This document shows, piece by piece, positions 43,130 through 54,944 of a DNA stretch of 64,000 bases. The position numbers were made by a program, and so were the translations under genes. Each line of letters begins with the position of its first letter. Within the stretch, counting starts at the first letter, position 1. This DNA is from Gonocerus acuteangulatus (Eukaryota > Arthropoda > Insecta > Hemiptera > Coreidae). The notes under the pieces are model-generated. The model saw only the letters and a program-made list of their open reading frames with translations, was not told the origin of the DNA and searched no databases. Location: the NCBI GenBank assembly GCA_946811695.1, contig OX328125.1:37190734-37254733 (forward strand), read 5' to 3'.

Positions 43130-44118
43130 CTTAATGATTATAATCATCATCATCATACGTGGCACGACGTCCCGTCACCGAGACTAGGCCTCCTTTAAGA
43201 GCCTCCGCCAGTTGGCTCTGTCTTCTGCCGCAGCTCTCCAAGCCAACGCCAAGCAGAGTTCTGGCATCGTTGGCTACGCTATCCAGCCATCTGATCCTCG
43301 GCCTTCCTACTCGTCTTGTAGAGTGGAGGTCCTCGGTCATAACCTTTTTTGGTATTTCGTTGGCATCCATTCTAGCTACATGCCGTGCCCACCTTAGCCT
43401 TCCAAGCTTGATGAAGGTAACAATGTCGAGGTCGGCAAATAGAGTGCTGAGTTCCCTATTTTTCCTTCTTCTCCACACTTCACCTATCTTTACTGGTCCG
43501 TAGATCCTCCTGAAGACTCCTCGCTCAAACACACTAAGCATGCTCTCATCACTTTTGGTCATTGCCCAAGCCTCTGAGCCATATGAAATAACTGGCGGCA
43601 CGAGGGTCTTGTATATACTCAGCTTGGTCTTCTTCGAGAGAAATCTACTTCTAAGGTGTCGGCCAAGTCCATGTACACACCTATTGGCAGCAGTGATCCT
43701 TCTCTGTATCTCCTGAGTTACATCATTCTTGCTGTTCACTTCAGATCCAAGCTGCACATGTGAAGCTTCTAACTCTCAGGAATTTGAAAGGTCCTACTTC
43801 AAATGGGGAGTTCAGATCAACCTCACCACCAGCTCTCAAGTACTTGGCTTTTCTTTAATTGACTTCCAGCCCAAGTTGTCTAGCAGCTGCTTCAAGGGCT
43901 GTAAAGGCATCTCTGAGAGCCTGTTCAGACTGACCAACAATATCAATATCATCCGCATACCCGAGGAGCTGGGTCAAGCGATTGAATATTGTTCCACTGG
44001 TCTGAATACCGGTCTCTCTCACAGCTCTCTCTTCTGCCATGCTGAACAACAGTTAGGCAAGGGCATCCCCTTGATATACCCCGCTGTTCACCTCAAACTC
44101 TTCAGAGAGCTCAGCTGA
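43130..44118 (-). pseudogene. RTE-type LINE, 5'-truncated reverse transcriptase and C-terminus
   Basis: Minus strand. 44049-43855 contains the RT palm block GYADDIDIVG and the following helix (QALRDAFTALEAAARQLG). After a stop and frameshift, 43757-43131 gives IQRRITAANRCVHGL, the KTLVPPVISYGSEAW block, RLRWARHVARM and TRRVGRPRIRWLDSV, the usual RTE-like C-terminus. The upstream endonuclease and RT fingers are missing. The element ends in a (GAT)n-like run at 43142-43156, a typical RTE tail. Dead because of the internal breaks. Confidence 0.85.
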
Positions 44119-44585
44119 TTGTAATACAACAGAAAAACTTAAACGTAACATGTATCATTGAACTAACCTCTAATCACATTCTAACATAATAAGCCTGGAT
44201 TTCTGACTTTCAAGACAAATACGAACTACTTACAGACATCAGTCGATACATTTTGACAACTATTGCACATATTTAAACTATTAACATCCACATGTACCTA
44301 TATATCACTATGGTATATATTTCTTCTAAGTTTTTATCTATTTATTTATCTTTTTTCCTCAATGCGTGGAAAGACTCCGCTTTAAGTCGAGGGGTCAAAA
44401 AATGGGGACCTATTATTTCTTTATTCCAGACAGAATCAGAGGCATACTCACTCCTATATTTTTGGGGTGGGGGGATTAAAGGAGGTGGTGGTGGGGCTGG
44501 GAGGGTGAGTGGAGGGGGTAGAAAAAAACGTATACATTTAATGATTTTTATATAGGCACTATGAAAGAATGCCTATTCACAATAG
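44119..44585. other. No gene seen
   Basis: Unassigned, with a G-rich stretch at 44463-44520. Confidence 0.4.
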
Positions 44586-44714
44586 TGTTTTAGTTTTATG
44601 CGTTTTTCTCGAAAACGAAGCAAAAACGGGAAATATGCCAAAGGACTATTTTTCTTTCTTTTTTCATCTTGCACCGATTCCCGAAGTTTGGCCGTTTATT
44701 TTGTGGACACCCTG
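44586..44714 (+). mobile_element. Single end of a TA-flanked DNA transposon
   Basis: Ends GGACACCCTG followed by TA, matching the terminus of the foldback element at 6874-8554. The preceding bases (CTCGAAAACG, CCGATTCCCGAAG) are only loosely similar. The opposite end was not found nearby. Confidence 0.5.
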
Positions 44715-44743
44715 TATATATATGTATATACATATATATGTAT

Positions 44744-44782
<39 letters not shown>
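44715..44782. repeat. (TA)n microsatellite with GTATACA variants
   Basis: TA units with regular TG/CA substitutions in the first half, then about 15 pure TA units. Confidence 0.95.
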
Positions 44783-44785
<3 letters not shown>

Positions 44786-44799
44786 TATTTATTTTCGTG

Positions 44800-45000
44800 G
44801 TAGGCGGAAGGTCAAACAATAAAAACTTCACCACTACTTTTCACCAACTTTATTACCTCCCTACATGTTTCACACCTTCTTTTGGTGCCTCTTCAGGGGA
44901 AAAAGTTACATATATAAAACTTACAGCCTCAATCTGAGAAGGAGAACCTTCCACCAGTGCGGCCACGTCTAAACTGATCATGGTCTGACTGAAGGAGCTT
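44800..45000 (-). mobile_element. PLE-type terminal unit, single copy
   Basis: Shares ACATGTTTCAC, TGCCTCTTCAGG, CTTACAGCCT, GAACCTTC and GCGGCCACGTCT, in order, with the inverted unit at 4353-4742. Confidence 0.55.
44862..44896 (-). ncRNA. Hammerhead-like motif
   Basis: The minus strand reads CTGAAGA, one G, stem GCACC/GGTGT, then GAAACATGTAGG. The stem differs from 4620-4654 at paired positions and keeps pairing. Confidence 0.45.
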
Positions 45001-47521
45001 GTCCTTTTTTTATTTTTTCTTTATTAATTTATTTTTCCTTTTTTTCTTAAGGTGCCTCGTGGTCTGTTATTTGTTAATTTATTTTTCTCCTCAGTACTAT
45101 TTCTCATTGTATATTGTTGCCTTTTCGAGAAACAGTGACATTTTCAATTTTTGATGAGTCGTCTTCTAGAGCTTTACCTGCATGTGGCGATATATTATAC
45201 TGATACAAACATTTATTTATTGTGATAGAACATACAGAACATTTTACTCCAAAATAATCGAACTTCAACAAAACTATTCCATAAACAGGAAGCAAATATT
45301 CTTCGAAACAGCAATAAAAATGACCATCGGATAGTGAGGAAGACTACTTCCGTTTCCGGAAATTTTTCTAGGAAGTCAAAGAGTGAACGGAGAAAGAAGC
45401 CTTCATAATCTCAAAGACCAAGTCCTAAAAGTTCCCTGGATTTATGACTAGCCTTCCCGCCCTTGTCCTCTTTTCGAGGCAAGTTGGGAGTTGAGTCAAT
45501 AAAAGACTTTCCAAACAGAGGCATGCCTCACCGCTCAACGGATAACAAATGCTTTGACCCTCAAAGAAGAAAAAAAGAAGATAGATATACACTCAACGAA
45601 AAGCTCTTCTTTGTTTTCTTTTTTCCTTCGAAAGATATTCAACCTTACATAATGCTCTCCTTTATTTATTTTGCTTCATCTCACGAGCAATATACCACAA
45701 ACTTGAATACATAAAGAATTCTGTACGTCAAATATCATACGTTGATATGTTTTTCATCACGACAGGACTCCTGTTACGATCTCCAGTTATAATATGATTG
45801 AAATTGTCCAAGAAAAGTCTACTTCATGTACATTTTATTTTCATGATATTAAAAGGGACTACTTTACAAGAAAGTGACATAAAGGTAATGAGTAGCAAAA
45901 TTTTATGTAAACTCTTTTAATTTGCTTTAATAATATTTGTACGCACCCAAAACTCAAGAAGCAGAGGTAATATCGCTAGGATGAGCTAAGTTTATGAGAA
46001 ATACCTAAATGAAGTGACAACTCATTAAGATATGGGGGAGAGCTGTCCATGTTTCCCGACTTAGGCAACATCTACATTGAACCCGTATTTCCCCCGATCC
46101 GATCCGATCCAAGCCGATTTCGTTTGACCGACAGCCGCCGACGTGAGTGCCTATATTGGTTCTGACCCAATCCGATCCGATTTAGTCACAGTTCTTCAGT
46201 AATGACCTCTTAGTGAAGTGAAATTGAGTGATTAATTTAAGAAATACCACCTTCGATTAGATTGAATGTTGGTGGTATGAAGGAGGTGTTTAGAGGCCAA
46301 TCTTCTGGAAGTATATACGTCCCGAAAAAATAAATTAGTTTAACATTTAATTTTCAACTGTTACATTTCGATAAGAGAAGTATTAGTATTCATATTTTAA
46401 AATTATTTATAAGAAAGGTAGCTAGAGGGTTATAAGCATTGGAAAGTTATAAACATTGGGTGGTTATAAACATTTTATTACGAAATTTAATGAACAAGAG
46501 AAACGAAAATCAAAAATCTAAATTGATAATGCTGTTCTAAATTTTATTAGCTTTCATTAAAAAAAAAAAAAAAGGTAGGTGCCCCCTTAGTTGTCAACTT
46601 ATGTCGGAATCATTTTTAGTGAGAAATTTAGAACGCACCAGAGAATTTCTAAAACATTTGAACATCAATCGATGATAATATACAAAACGACTAGAACTGC
46701 TCATGTCCGATTAGAACATATTTTTTGTAATATTTTCTCTATTTCAAACTTGACCTAACATACAGTCAGATTATAACTGTACAACGGTCACATTTACATT
46801 AATATTAACCGCAAATTCCACTCCTTGGTGACATTAGTTGAAATCGTGGTATATCTTATTGATGCGTGTGATATCCTCTTTTCGCAAAGTTCCACTAATT
46901 TGTGACACGACCTGAACTTACTTGCCAAGAAACAACCCCGAGCAGCTATAGGTCCTGGAAGGTTTAATCCTATTTATTCACTGGCTTTAATGCTTTTACT
47001 GTAACCTTCCTTAGCAGCTGATTTTCCGTCAAAGAGGTTCGTCGCCAACATAGAGGTCCTACGAACCACATCACCATATGACAACACTTTTTTGTATTTA
47101 GATTAAATATTTATTGTATTATCATTTTCAAAAGAAGAGTCATTTATTTATTAACAAATAATCACATAATTTTAGTTTTTCTCTTTTATTCTTGTTGGCT
47201 ACTTCTGATCTCAACACTCGACCAATATGCCAAACAGTGAACGTTCCGCTGTCAATAGAGTGTGTACAATCGGAATGATTGGCCGAGAGGTAGAGATAGA
47301 CAAAGATCCCTAAGAGAGACAAAGAGAGAGGATGATTGAGAGAAGGCTGTATTCGGAGATAAGTAGAAGATCCTTGGAGAATAGGGTCAGGAGAGACTTA
47401 ACTATATATTGGATCGGGGAGAGGATTGCTCTTAGGACAACAGCAATCGCCTAGGCTCTAAGCTACAACATAATCAGATCAAACAGCACAGGGTATCAAC
47501 CATAAAACAAATACAACTATA
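45001..47521. other. No gene seen (2.5 kb)
   Basis: AT-rich unassigned DNA. A cluster of CCGATCCGATC words lies at 46096-46190. An A run at 46559-46573 may be an old SINE or LINE tail. Short frames (45104-45295, 45463-45714, 47140-47322) have no motif. Confidence 0.4.
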
Positions 47522-48010
47522 TCTAGAAAGTCCTACTCGCGGGAACTGCGTCATCCTAGCGCGTTTCCATAACGTTATTATCAGTAATGTAATTTGGAAA
47601 TATTGGAATATATTCAGTTAATTTTTGTAAAAAAAAATAAATAAATAAAACGAGATATAAGAAGGAAAAAATATCAGAAAACTGTAAATACTACTCTAAT
47701 CGTAAATTATTCCCTCCATTTCCGCGATTTCATCTTGTTCTAACGGAAAACTTTATAACAGACAATAAATAAAGAAAGTAAGACTAATTTACTTACCTAG
47801 TTTTACAGACTAAATGCAAGGAAAAAACAAAAACCATTAAAATAGAAGTAAAAACAGAAGGAAATAATAGTTCAATGGACTTCTCCGACTGAGATTGTCT
47901 TTTCGAAAATTTCATCAAAAACAAAAAAAATATTCTTAATATTCAAGAAGACATGAAAACTGCTCATCTGTGTTAATAAAAATATGCGTTTACTTTAGTT
48001 TTATGAAACC
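47522..48010 (+). mobile_element. Left-arm family, diverged copy E
   Basis: Begins AAAGTCCTACTCGCGGGAAC and CTAGCGCGTTTCC, then later shows GACTTCTCCGACTGAGATTG and GAAAACTGCTCATCTGTG, diverged counterparts of the family landmarks. Confidence 0.5.
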
Positions 48011-48100
48011 GATTTCATGAAACAGATAGATAGAAAACCATAGGATGGCGCACACAGAGTTTCATGAAATTCGTTCTTATGTTACTTATATTTTTAGTTC

Positions 48101-48700
48101 AATATTTACTTATATTGCACTTTTATGGGTTCCTTCACATGTGGGGATTGAACTCAATGAGAAAGTGGACAAAGTAGCAAACGATGCTAGAACGGCACAA
48201 ATTAATAATATAAAAATAGAAAAAGTATGCGGCCTCGATTTTAAAAAACATATAAAAAAACAGGTAATGAAATTGTGGCAAAATGAATGGTTAAACACGG
48301 AAACCAAACTAAAAAACATAAAAGGGACAGTAACTGTTTGGAAAACCTCTGAAAGGTTGAACAGAAGAGAGGAAGTGGTATTGGCTAGAATACGGATTGG
48401 CCATACCAAAATAACACATACCTACTATCTGAAAGGACTTTACCCTCCCACCTGTAAACTCTGCCATGAAGAATTAACTGTTCAGCATTTCCTGACACAA
48501 TGCAAGGGATACAACCAACAAAGGCAACATAATGACATCTCAGGCAGTATGGATGAAATCTTATCAGATGAAGAAAGGACAGTACAAAAAGTACTAAAAT
48601 TTATTAAAGACATCGGCCTATACCATCAAATATAAAACTAGAGAACTGCCAATGACTCACACGGGTAGAGGCAGTATATATCAAACAAATAAATAAATAA
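48101..48700 (+). pseudogene. 5'-truncated LINE: RNase H end and C-terminal domain (jockey/R1 type)
   Basis: The readable frame (codons from about 48101 to 48635) gives LLWVPSHVGIELNEKVDK, the last RNase H block. RIGHTKITHTYYLKG and PTCKLCHEELTVQHFLTQC follow, the conserved C-terminal cysteine pattern of jockey/R1-group LINEs. The tail is (AAAT)n. ATTTTTAGTTC at 48090-48100 repeats at 48701-48711, so this is a complete but truncated insertion. The first 18 or so codons of the open frame (from 48045) are flanking DNA. The frame is undamaged after truncation, pointing to a young insertion. Confidence 0.9.
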
Positions 48701-48779
48701 ATTTTTAGTTCTTAATCTGTATCTGTTCTTTATTATTCATCCTCGTGTATATATAATGTTTTTCCTTTAATTTCACAGC

Positions 48780-48815
48780 CTTGGTGATGGCCTGAATTTC
48801 AGGCCGAAACCCCGA
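48780..48815 (+). ncRNA. Hammerhead-like hairpin (core altered)
   Basis: CTTGGTGA, one T, a perfect 7 bp stem GGCCTGA/TCAGGCC, then GAAACCCC. The first core block departs from CUGANGA, so this is either a decayed relative or only a similar hairpin. Confidence 0.3.
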
Positions 48816-48819
48816 CAAA

Positions 48820-49661
48820 AAAAAAACGCATTTTCTTATACAAAATGTAGGTTTATTAAGATACAATATGACCTTACTCTGACTTTATCTTCCTTCGAAA
48901 GCTTAATACAGTTTCTACAAAATAGATGCTAATTTTCGACTATTATCAGGACTATTTGCAAGGTATAGAAAGAGAAGGGGGAGGCGTTCAGGTGAAGGCA
49001 AGGACCGAAATAAAAATTAAATATTTCCTAATAATTATGAGCAAAAATTATTTCATAATTTATATTTTTTAAATTGATGAATAACTACTGTTATGAAATA
49101 ATTTTTATATAAAAATGTTCTCGATACAAATTGCTGGGAAAATTTTTATAATAAAATTTTATGATCAAAAATTTCTAATTTAATTTTAACATTTTAAAAC
49201 CAAAAAAAAAAAACATTTTGTATTGTGGGAGTAAAAAAATGGATATATATTTAATTTAGTTTAAGAAATAATGACATGCAGCTCATTAATTTAATAATGA
49301 ATGTCTAATTATTCAATTATCACGAGGTCTACCATTAATGTCTTTTATTCTCAGAATAAATTAAGAAATACTTGATTTGGAACCTTTTGCTTATTAGAAG
49401 TTATTTGTTTATGTCAGTGAATTAAAGTTTCTATTCATATTTTTTTAAATAATGTTTAAAAGTTAAAATAATATAAAAATTTGTATTAAAATTTTTATAA
49501 AAAAAACATTTTGCAATAATATTCAAATAATTTTTATTTTTAAGTTTTTAAATTAAAAATTATTAGAGAACTGTTTTAAAATAATAATAAAATATATCAA
49601 TTATGATGAAACCTTTATTTTTATTTCCCAATAATAAAAATTAAAAGATAAGTGAAACTCA
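48820..49661. other. No gene seen
   Basis: Very AT-rich sequence with no coding or repeat signature that I can name. Confidence 0.4.
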
Positions 49662-50101
49662 TCTACATATATATAAAAATCACGTGTCTGTCTGTTTTTC
49701 TGTTTATTTATTTATTTGTGTGTTCCTTATACAAATCTACACCGTTTGACCGATATTGACCAAACTTGGCACACAGGTAGGTCTTGATACGAGAAATCTC
49801 CTAGGCTAGGTCAAAATAGTCAAAATTCGGTCAAAAGGTCAAAAGGTTTGTTCAAGAAAAATTGGCTACACTGAACCATTCAGATTGGGACGGCCATTTT
49901 GAATCGACAACTACTGGCCTCTGTTAGATGAAGTGCTGTTGTGCTGGCCTCTGCCGGTTATCATTATGAACTAAAACAAATTCACATCGTTTGACCGATT
50001 TTCGTAACTGGGTATAGACAACTAGATATCAAGTAGATCTTGATATGGGGAGAGTCATAGACAGAAATTAGGTGTAGCATGGCACACTGGGTAACAGCTA
50101 G
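49662..50101 (+). mobile_element. Non-autonomous Helitron (family B), 440 bp
   Basis: 5' end TCTACATATATATAAAAATC, 3' end with a hairpin around GTAGCATGGCACACTGGGT, then AACAGCTAG. It sits between A (49661) and T (50102), the Helitron A/T target. Both ends match the long copy at 52693-57037. No Rep/helicase. Confidence 0.85.
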
Positions 50102-50764
50102 TTTTAAATAAAAACTACTAGTTATTTTCGGTCCCTGGGTTCCTAATAGTCTACAGAAAATTAATTTGTCGTGTATGACACTCCTAACTTCACATAGTTT
50201 TATTTGACTATTACTGAAAGGTACACTTGAGTCGAATGAGTACTTTAAATGTGGTATATAGTAAAGGCAGTGTACTACTTAATCTAGTAGAGATAACCTC
50301 CCTACTGGAGGATCTGTTAATTTACTGAGTCTATCCGAGAGGTTTAGGGAAGGAACGGGTGTCGAGAACGAGTCGGCCTTCATTAAAGGAACGAATCTTT
50401 ATGATACAATTTAAACTAAATGCAGCTTAGCTCCAGTCACCATCATTCTAGCTGGGTCTCTGATACTCTCCTAGGAATTCGGTTTATCTTGTCTCTAAGT
50501 GTTTTATACATCCGGAAGTCTACGATTTGACCTAATTAGTATTTTCATTCGGTAATAGAACTCTAAAACAGAATGTACATGTCAGTTAAGTAGAACCATA
50601 ACATTATGCAAACAAAATTACTACGAATTTTATTTTATGATTATTGAAAAATTATTAAACCCACTTATTGTATAAGGCAGAATGGCAAAAACAAATCTCG
50701 CGACAAATATATATCATTACTCAGGAAATAAAATAACACAGCTACAAAAAATTGAAAACTTCAA
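50102..50764. other. No gene seen
   Basis: Contains a possible right-arm scrap at 50118-50178 (GTTATTTTCGGTCCCTGGG). The rest is unassigned. Confidence 0.35.
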
Positions 50765-50830
50765 GGACAAGCAAGAAAAAGTCCGTCACGCAGGAGCTGT
50801 GTAACTATGCATCTTCCTCAGAATTTTATT
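50765..50830 (+). repeat. Left-arm/MITE terminus scrap
   Basis: AAAAAGTCCGTCACGCAGGAGC resembles the terminus at 24083, 38283 and 40685, but nothing else of the family follows. Confidence 0.45.
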
Positions 50831-50989
50831 AGTATTTGAGTGCGTTGTACTACACTACATAATAAACAAACAAAAACTACATATTCTTCTATTAATCTTA
50901 ATTAGTAATAAAAGCATCCCCATGTCAAAAGAGAAACACCTACAATAATAACGCAGGAACCGCAATCAGCGCCACTTATCAGCACTCTG

Positions 50990-51056
50990 AAAAACGCAGA
51001 GAACGGATAACAACGCAGAGAACGGCTTAGTAACAACGCAGAGAACGGATACAGCT
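50990..51056. repeat. Three short repeats of AACGCAGAGAACGG
   Basis: The 14 bp word occurs at about 50993, 51012 and 51037 with irregular spacing. Confidence 0.7.
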
Positions 51057-51340
51057 GGTCAGCACCCCAAGTGGTAGCCTTGCCAACCTATGTTTGGCGG
51101 CTTAAGTCAATTAAAGCATAGCTTAGTAACCCCCACTCTCCGATGGACCGAATTAGTTAATTTTTAACAAAACATCATTCTCTTTAAAAACCCAAGGCTT
51201 ATACGGTATAGGACGGGATATCTAAATTAAATTAAATAATGTAGTCGTATTACGCCTATAACTATAGCTAATTATTGAAACCAAATTCACCTCTGAAGTT
51301 ATTAGAGATTAAAAGCCCTTTCGAGATATTAAACTTTTGG

Positions 51341-51500
51341 AGGCCCGGTGGCCGTGAGAGCTAAGGCACATGAACTTCGTGCGTAAAGTCGTGGGTTCAA
51401 TACCCATTAGGAGTGATGAGTTTTCTTTAAATAAAAAGAAAAGGTATCAACCTTATCATGGCCACAAAAAAGTGGTAACCTGTAGAGTGTCTGTGTGTGT
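51341..51500 (+). repeat. tRNA-Leu-like SINE, second copy
   Basis: GGCCCGGTGGCCGTGAGAGC head, GTGGGTTCAATACCC B box, TTTTCTTTAAAT...AAAAGAAAAGG inverted block and GTGGTAACCTGTAGAG tail, as in 17559-17767 but diverged. Confidence 0.75.
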
Positions 51501-51513
51501 TTTATAAATTTTA

Positions 51514-52692
51514 CTAGCTGAATACCCGTGCTTCGTCACGGCAGATAAGTAGTTATTTTATTGCGTTAAATAATGTTTCATTAAAATTACGTTACTTTAC
51601 AATTTTGAGCAGTTTATTATAGCACGGTTCCCGTCATACTATATGTTATTCAATGGGCGTTTAAATTTAAAAGTTTATGTTTCGAAAAAGTTATTTGGAA
51701 AAACCCATTATATTTGCGAGCATTACCAAGGTTATAGGCGAGGAGGCTGTGCAAGGGTTCCGGATATTATTGCCTCACCTAGAAAACTCTAAGGATGGGC
51801 TTAACATACATCACGGTTGTACCGGGACTGTCCCGGTATTTTGCAATTGTTTCGGTGTCCCGCCCGGTTTTATCCATGTCCCGGAAAAGGCTGTAAGATG
51901 TAAAAAGTAATGAATTCATGTTTATAAGAATCTTTTATAAATCGGTTACTTTTCTACAATCAACATTTTTACTACTGCTCACAGTGTCAAAGATATGAGA
52001 AGTACCTACACAGCGCTGCCAGCTGCCAGACACTACTATTTGGCTGAGAGATTATTTTAAGAAAATCAAGTAGCAAAAAAAAGTTCTGTTCTTATTTTTA
52101 AGGTTTGGGTAGCCTAACAGTTCAGGATTCCCCCTTCCCGTTACTTGCTAGGCTTAAAACTCTCCATTTTGCTTATAATCTGTACTGTTTTTATTCCCAA
52201 CCCCCCCTGGTATGCCTATCCCATATTAATGTGTCTCGGGTTAACTCTCCAATAATATGGCAAGTCTATCTGACGGGAACAGGGAGAAAAGAAACGCAAT
52301 TAAAACTCTATGAGTGACAGTTTATTTCTAGTAATTCTATATTATTCTAGTAACTGCTATCATAGTTGAAATTAACCTCAATTAAAAATAATACGATGAA
52401 ATAGATAATGTACGGTAACAGCTGTTCTTTATCGTCCTAGCAACGCAGGCTGCCTAAGCTTGCCTTCTCTAACCAAATCAAACTTTAAACCTCCCTAAAA
52501 ATGCTTAAAAATACGAATATCAAAAAATCCTTTCTTAGCGAGCGCCTACGTTATATAGGGAGTGTCCATGCAAAATTTCAACATTTTCTGTCGAGCGGTT
52601 TGGGCTGGGCGTTGATAGATGAGTGAGTGAGTGAGTGAGTGAGTGAGTGAGTGAGTGAGTGAGTGAGTGGTATTTGACAAATATATAGTAGA
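51514..52692 (-). mobile_element. Non-autonomous Helitron (family A), copy 2
   Basis: On the minus strand the 5' end is TCTACTATATATTTGTCAAA at 52692, and the 3' end is hairpin CCGTGACGAAGCACGG then GTATTCAGCTAG at 51514. The left flank is A. Homologous to 15019-15845. The (GAGT)n run at 52621-52670 lies 22 bases inside the 5' end. No replicase. Confidence 0.85.
52621..52670. repeat. (GAGT)n microsatellite in a Helitron 5' end
   Basis: About 12 units; the homologous spot in the 15 kb copy has only two or three. Confidence 0.95.
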
Positions 52693-53738
52693 CTAGCTGT
52701 TACCCGGTGTGCAATGCTACACCTAATTTATATTAAATATCTGTAGCCAGGCGTACCATGCTACACATGCTTCATATTAAATAGTTGTAACCCAGCTTCC
52801 ATGGTACGCCTACTTTATATTATATATTAAAAAAAATTAATTATTATATGATATTTGTCCAAATCATGAGAATATAAGATTATAAATTGAGTGCTCGGCT
52901 GAAAAAATTATTTTCCATTTTTTTAGAGAAAGTGGGGTGGAAAATAAATTAATCCTTATTTTTTAAAAAGTACCCTTATTATAAAAAGTATACTTATTTA
53001 AAAAAGTACCCTTATTTTAAAATGGTATTACAGTTAAATGATTCCAAATAATTTAATTGCAATACCGTTTTAAAGAAAATCCAAACCAAACTCCCTGTGT
53101 TTAATTTTTTTAAAGAAAAAAAAAAAATATATGGTCCATAAATAAATATTCATAAAAAAATAGCAATAAAAATGAGGCATTTAATTAAGGTTATGATTAG
53201 TTATAAGTTGTAATAATCTATAACTGAAACTATATTCTTTATTTTCATTGATTTTTTTTTTTAAATATAATATTTATTTATTTAAAGGGCTTTGCATCTA
53301 AAGCTAAAACCTCAATGTTGCACAAATATAATATTAATGTGTTATATTGTTTACCTGTTCATTTAATAATCAGTAACTGAGTTTTTTTTATGAATGAAAA
53401 AGTAGGTAAATGGGGCAGGGTTTATGTTATTTATGCCAAAAGGAAAGTTTTAAAAACATAGTTTGTTGTTTCAAATACACCTTCACATATTTTTGTTCAA
53501 TTTTTTTTCCTTTCTATTAAAGCTTCTGTTTCAAATTTTATGGTGCATGAGCTCTTCTATGAGGATAGTCCTTCTATCATAGGAAATAGGGGCCTCTAAG
53601 AATAAAAACAAATTTAAGATATTTTTTTTTTTTTTGCAGTTATAGACAACAATGAATTAAAGGTATTTGGGAATTTCAATAACGACATTGACTTGGCGAG
53701 CAACAATATTTTTACCAGAATTGCAACCGTATTTAAAC

Positions 53739-54440
53739 ATTTAGTCCAAGAGCTGGTAACACACTTTTCAAGTGTTTTATGTGCCTTAAAATTTTGCTAT
53801 AGTGGGTCTCTAGTGTAGATAAAAAGGTAAGTATGTGGTTGCTGGACATACCTTGAAACACCTGGTACTGCGCATGGTAATCAGTAACAAACTATGGGCC
53901 AAAAATACTGTTTTATTCAGAAGCCATAATTCTTTAATGTAAAATTAAGGCAATTCTATAATTAATAATATATAAGGCAGACGCTTTTAAGGGGGATAAC
54001 ATATAAAAAAAAACCGAAGTGGGTTTTTTGTAATATTAAATGAAGTCTTTTATTCACACTGCTATTTAAACACCATAATTGAAAATAATTACAAAAGGAC
54101 AGACACTTTTTGTGAGGATTAGTAATCAGCAAACATGAAAATAAATTCAGCCGATGATAGACTGCAATACACTGCGTGTAACCGTAAGAGTGAGTGAGAG
54201 CACCAATCATCAGGACAGGACAGTAGTGGTAGTTCTAGAAATAAAGCAACTTGCCTTAATTATACATTAAATATTGTTGGCTTCTGAATAAAATACCATT
54301 TTTATATATTTGACATATTTTTTTTAACACCTTTCCCCTATGTGCAGTGCCTGGTGTTCCAAGGTATGTGCAATACAGCAAAATTCCAAGGTGCATAAAA
54401 CACTTCATGAAACGTGCGTTACCAGCTCTCTGACTAAATG
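53739..54440. mobile_element. Diverged foldback element
   Basis: 53739-53955 and about 54250-54440 are reverse complements with many changes (AGAGCTGGTAAC, AAGTGTTTTATG, TTTTATTCAGAAGCC). The roughly 290 bp spacer includes a motif-free minus frame at 53962-54210. Confidence 0.65.
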
Positions 54441-54944
54441 GTGACAGTCAGAGGATATAACTATCTCAGACAAACGAAAGCATATCTCAGAATATAATGA
54501 TTAAATTATTATGGATATTAAATTAATAAAAAATTGCATGGACAATTTAATTACTTATTTATTTATTAGAACACCACAATTCACATGACTTCCTCTTCTT
54601 ATAAAAATAATATTTCAATACATTAATTTATCTGCAAAAAAAAAAAAAAAATAGCATGCAAAAGAAATATTATAAGAAGAAGAACACTTTATTAAAAAAA
54701 AAAATTAAAGTGAGGCTGCCCAAATTAATAGGGTTGCTAAACCACACAGCTCATATAATAATAAAATAATGTTTCAAAATGTGGTGAAAATTAATTAATT
54801 TATATACATTCATTTGTATGATTATAAACATTTATGTAATTTATTATGTACATCCATCTATATGCAAATAAAAAAATAAGTTAAATATAACAATTTGCAT
54901 ATGTATGTAAGAGGATTAATTTTAAGTTCATAAATTTAAGTCCC

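Noticed and set aside
46090..46190. Clustered CCGATCCGATC words as a regulatory site or transposon end
   Set aside because: Short and irregular, with no inverted partner or duplication found.
50990..51056. A CRISPR-like array
   Set aside because: Only three 14 bp repeats with irregular spacing, in eukaryotic DNA; no CRISPR array anywhere in the window.
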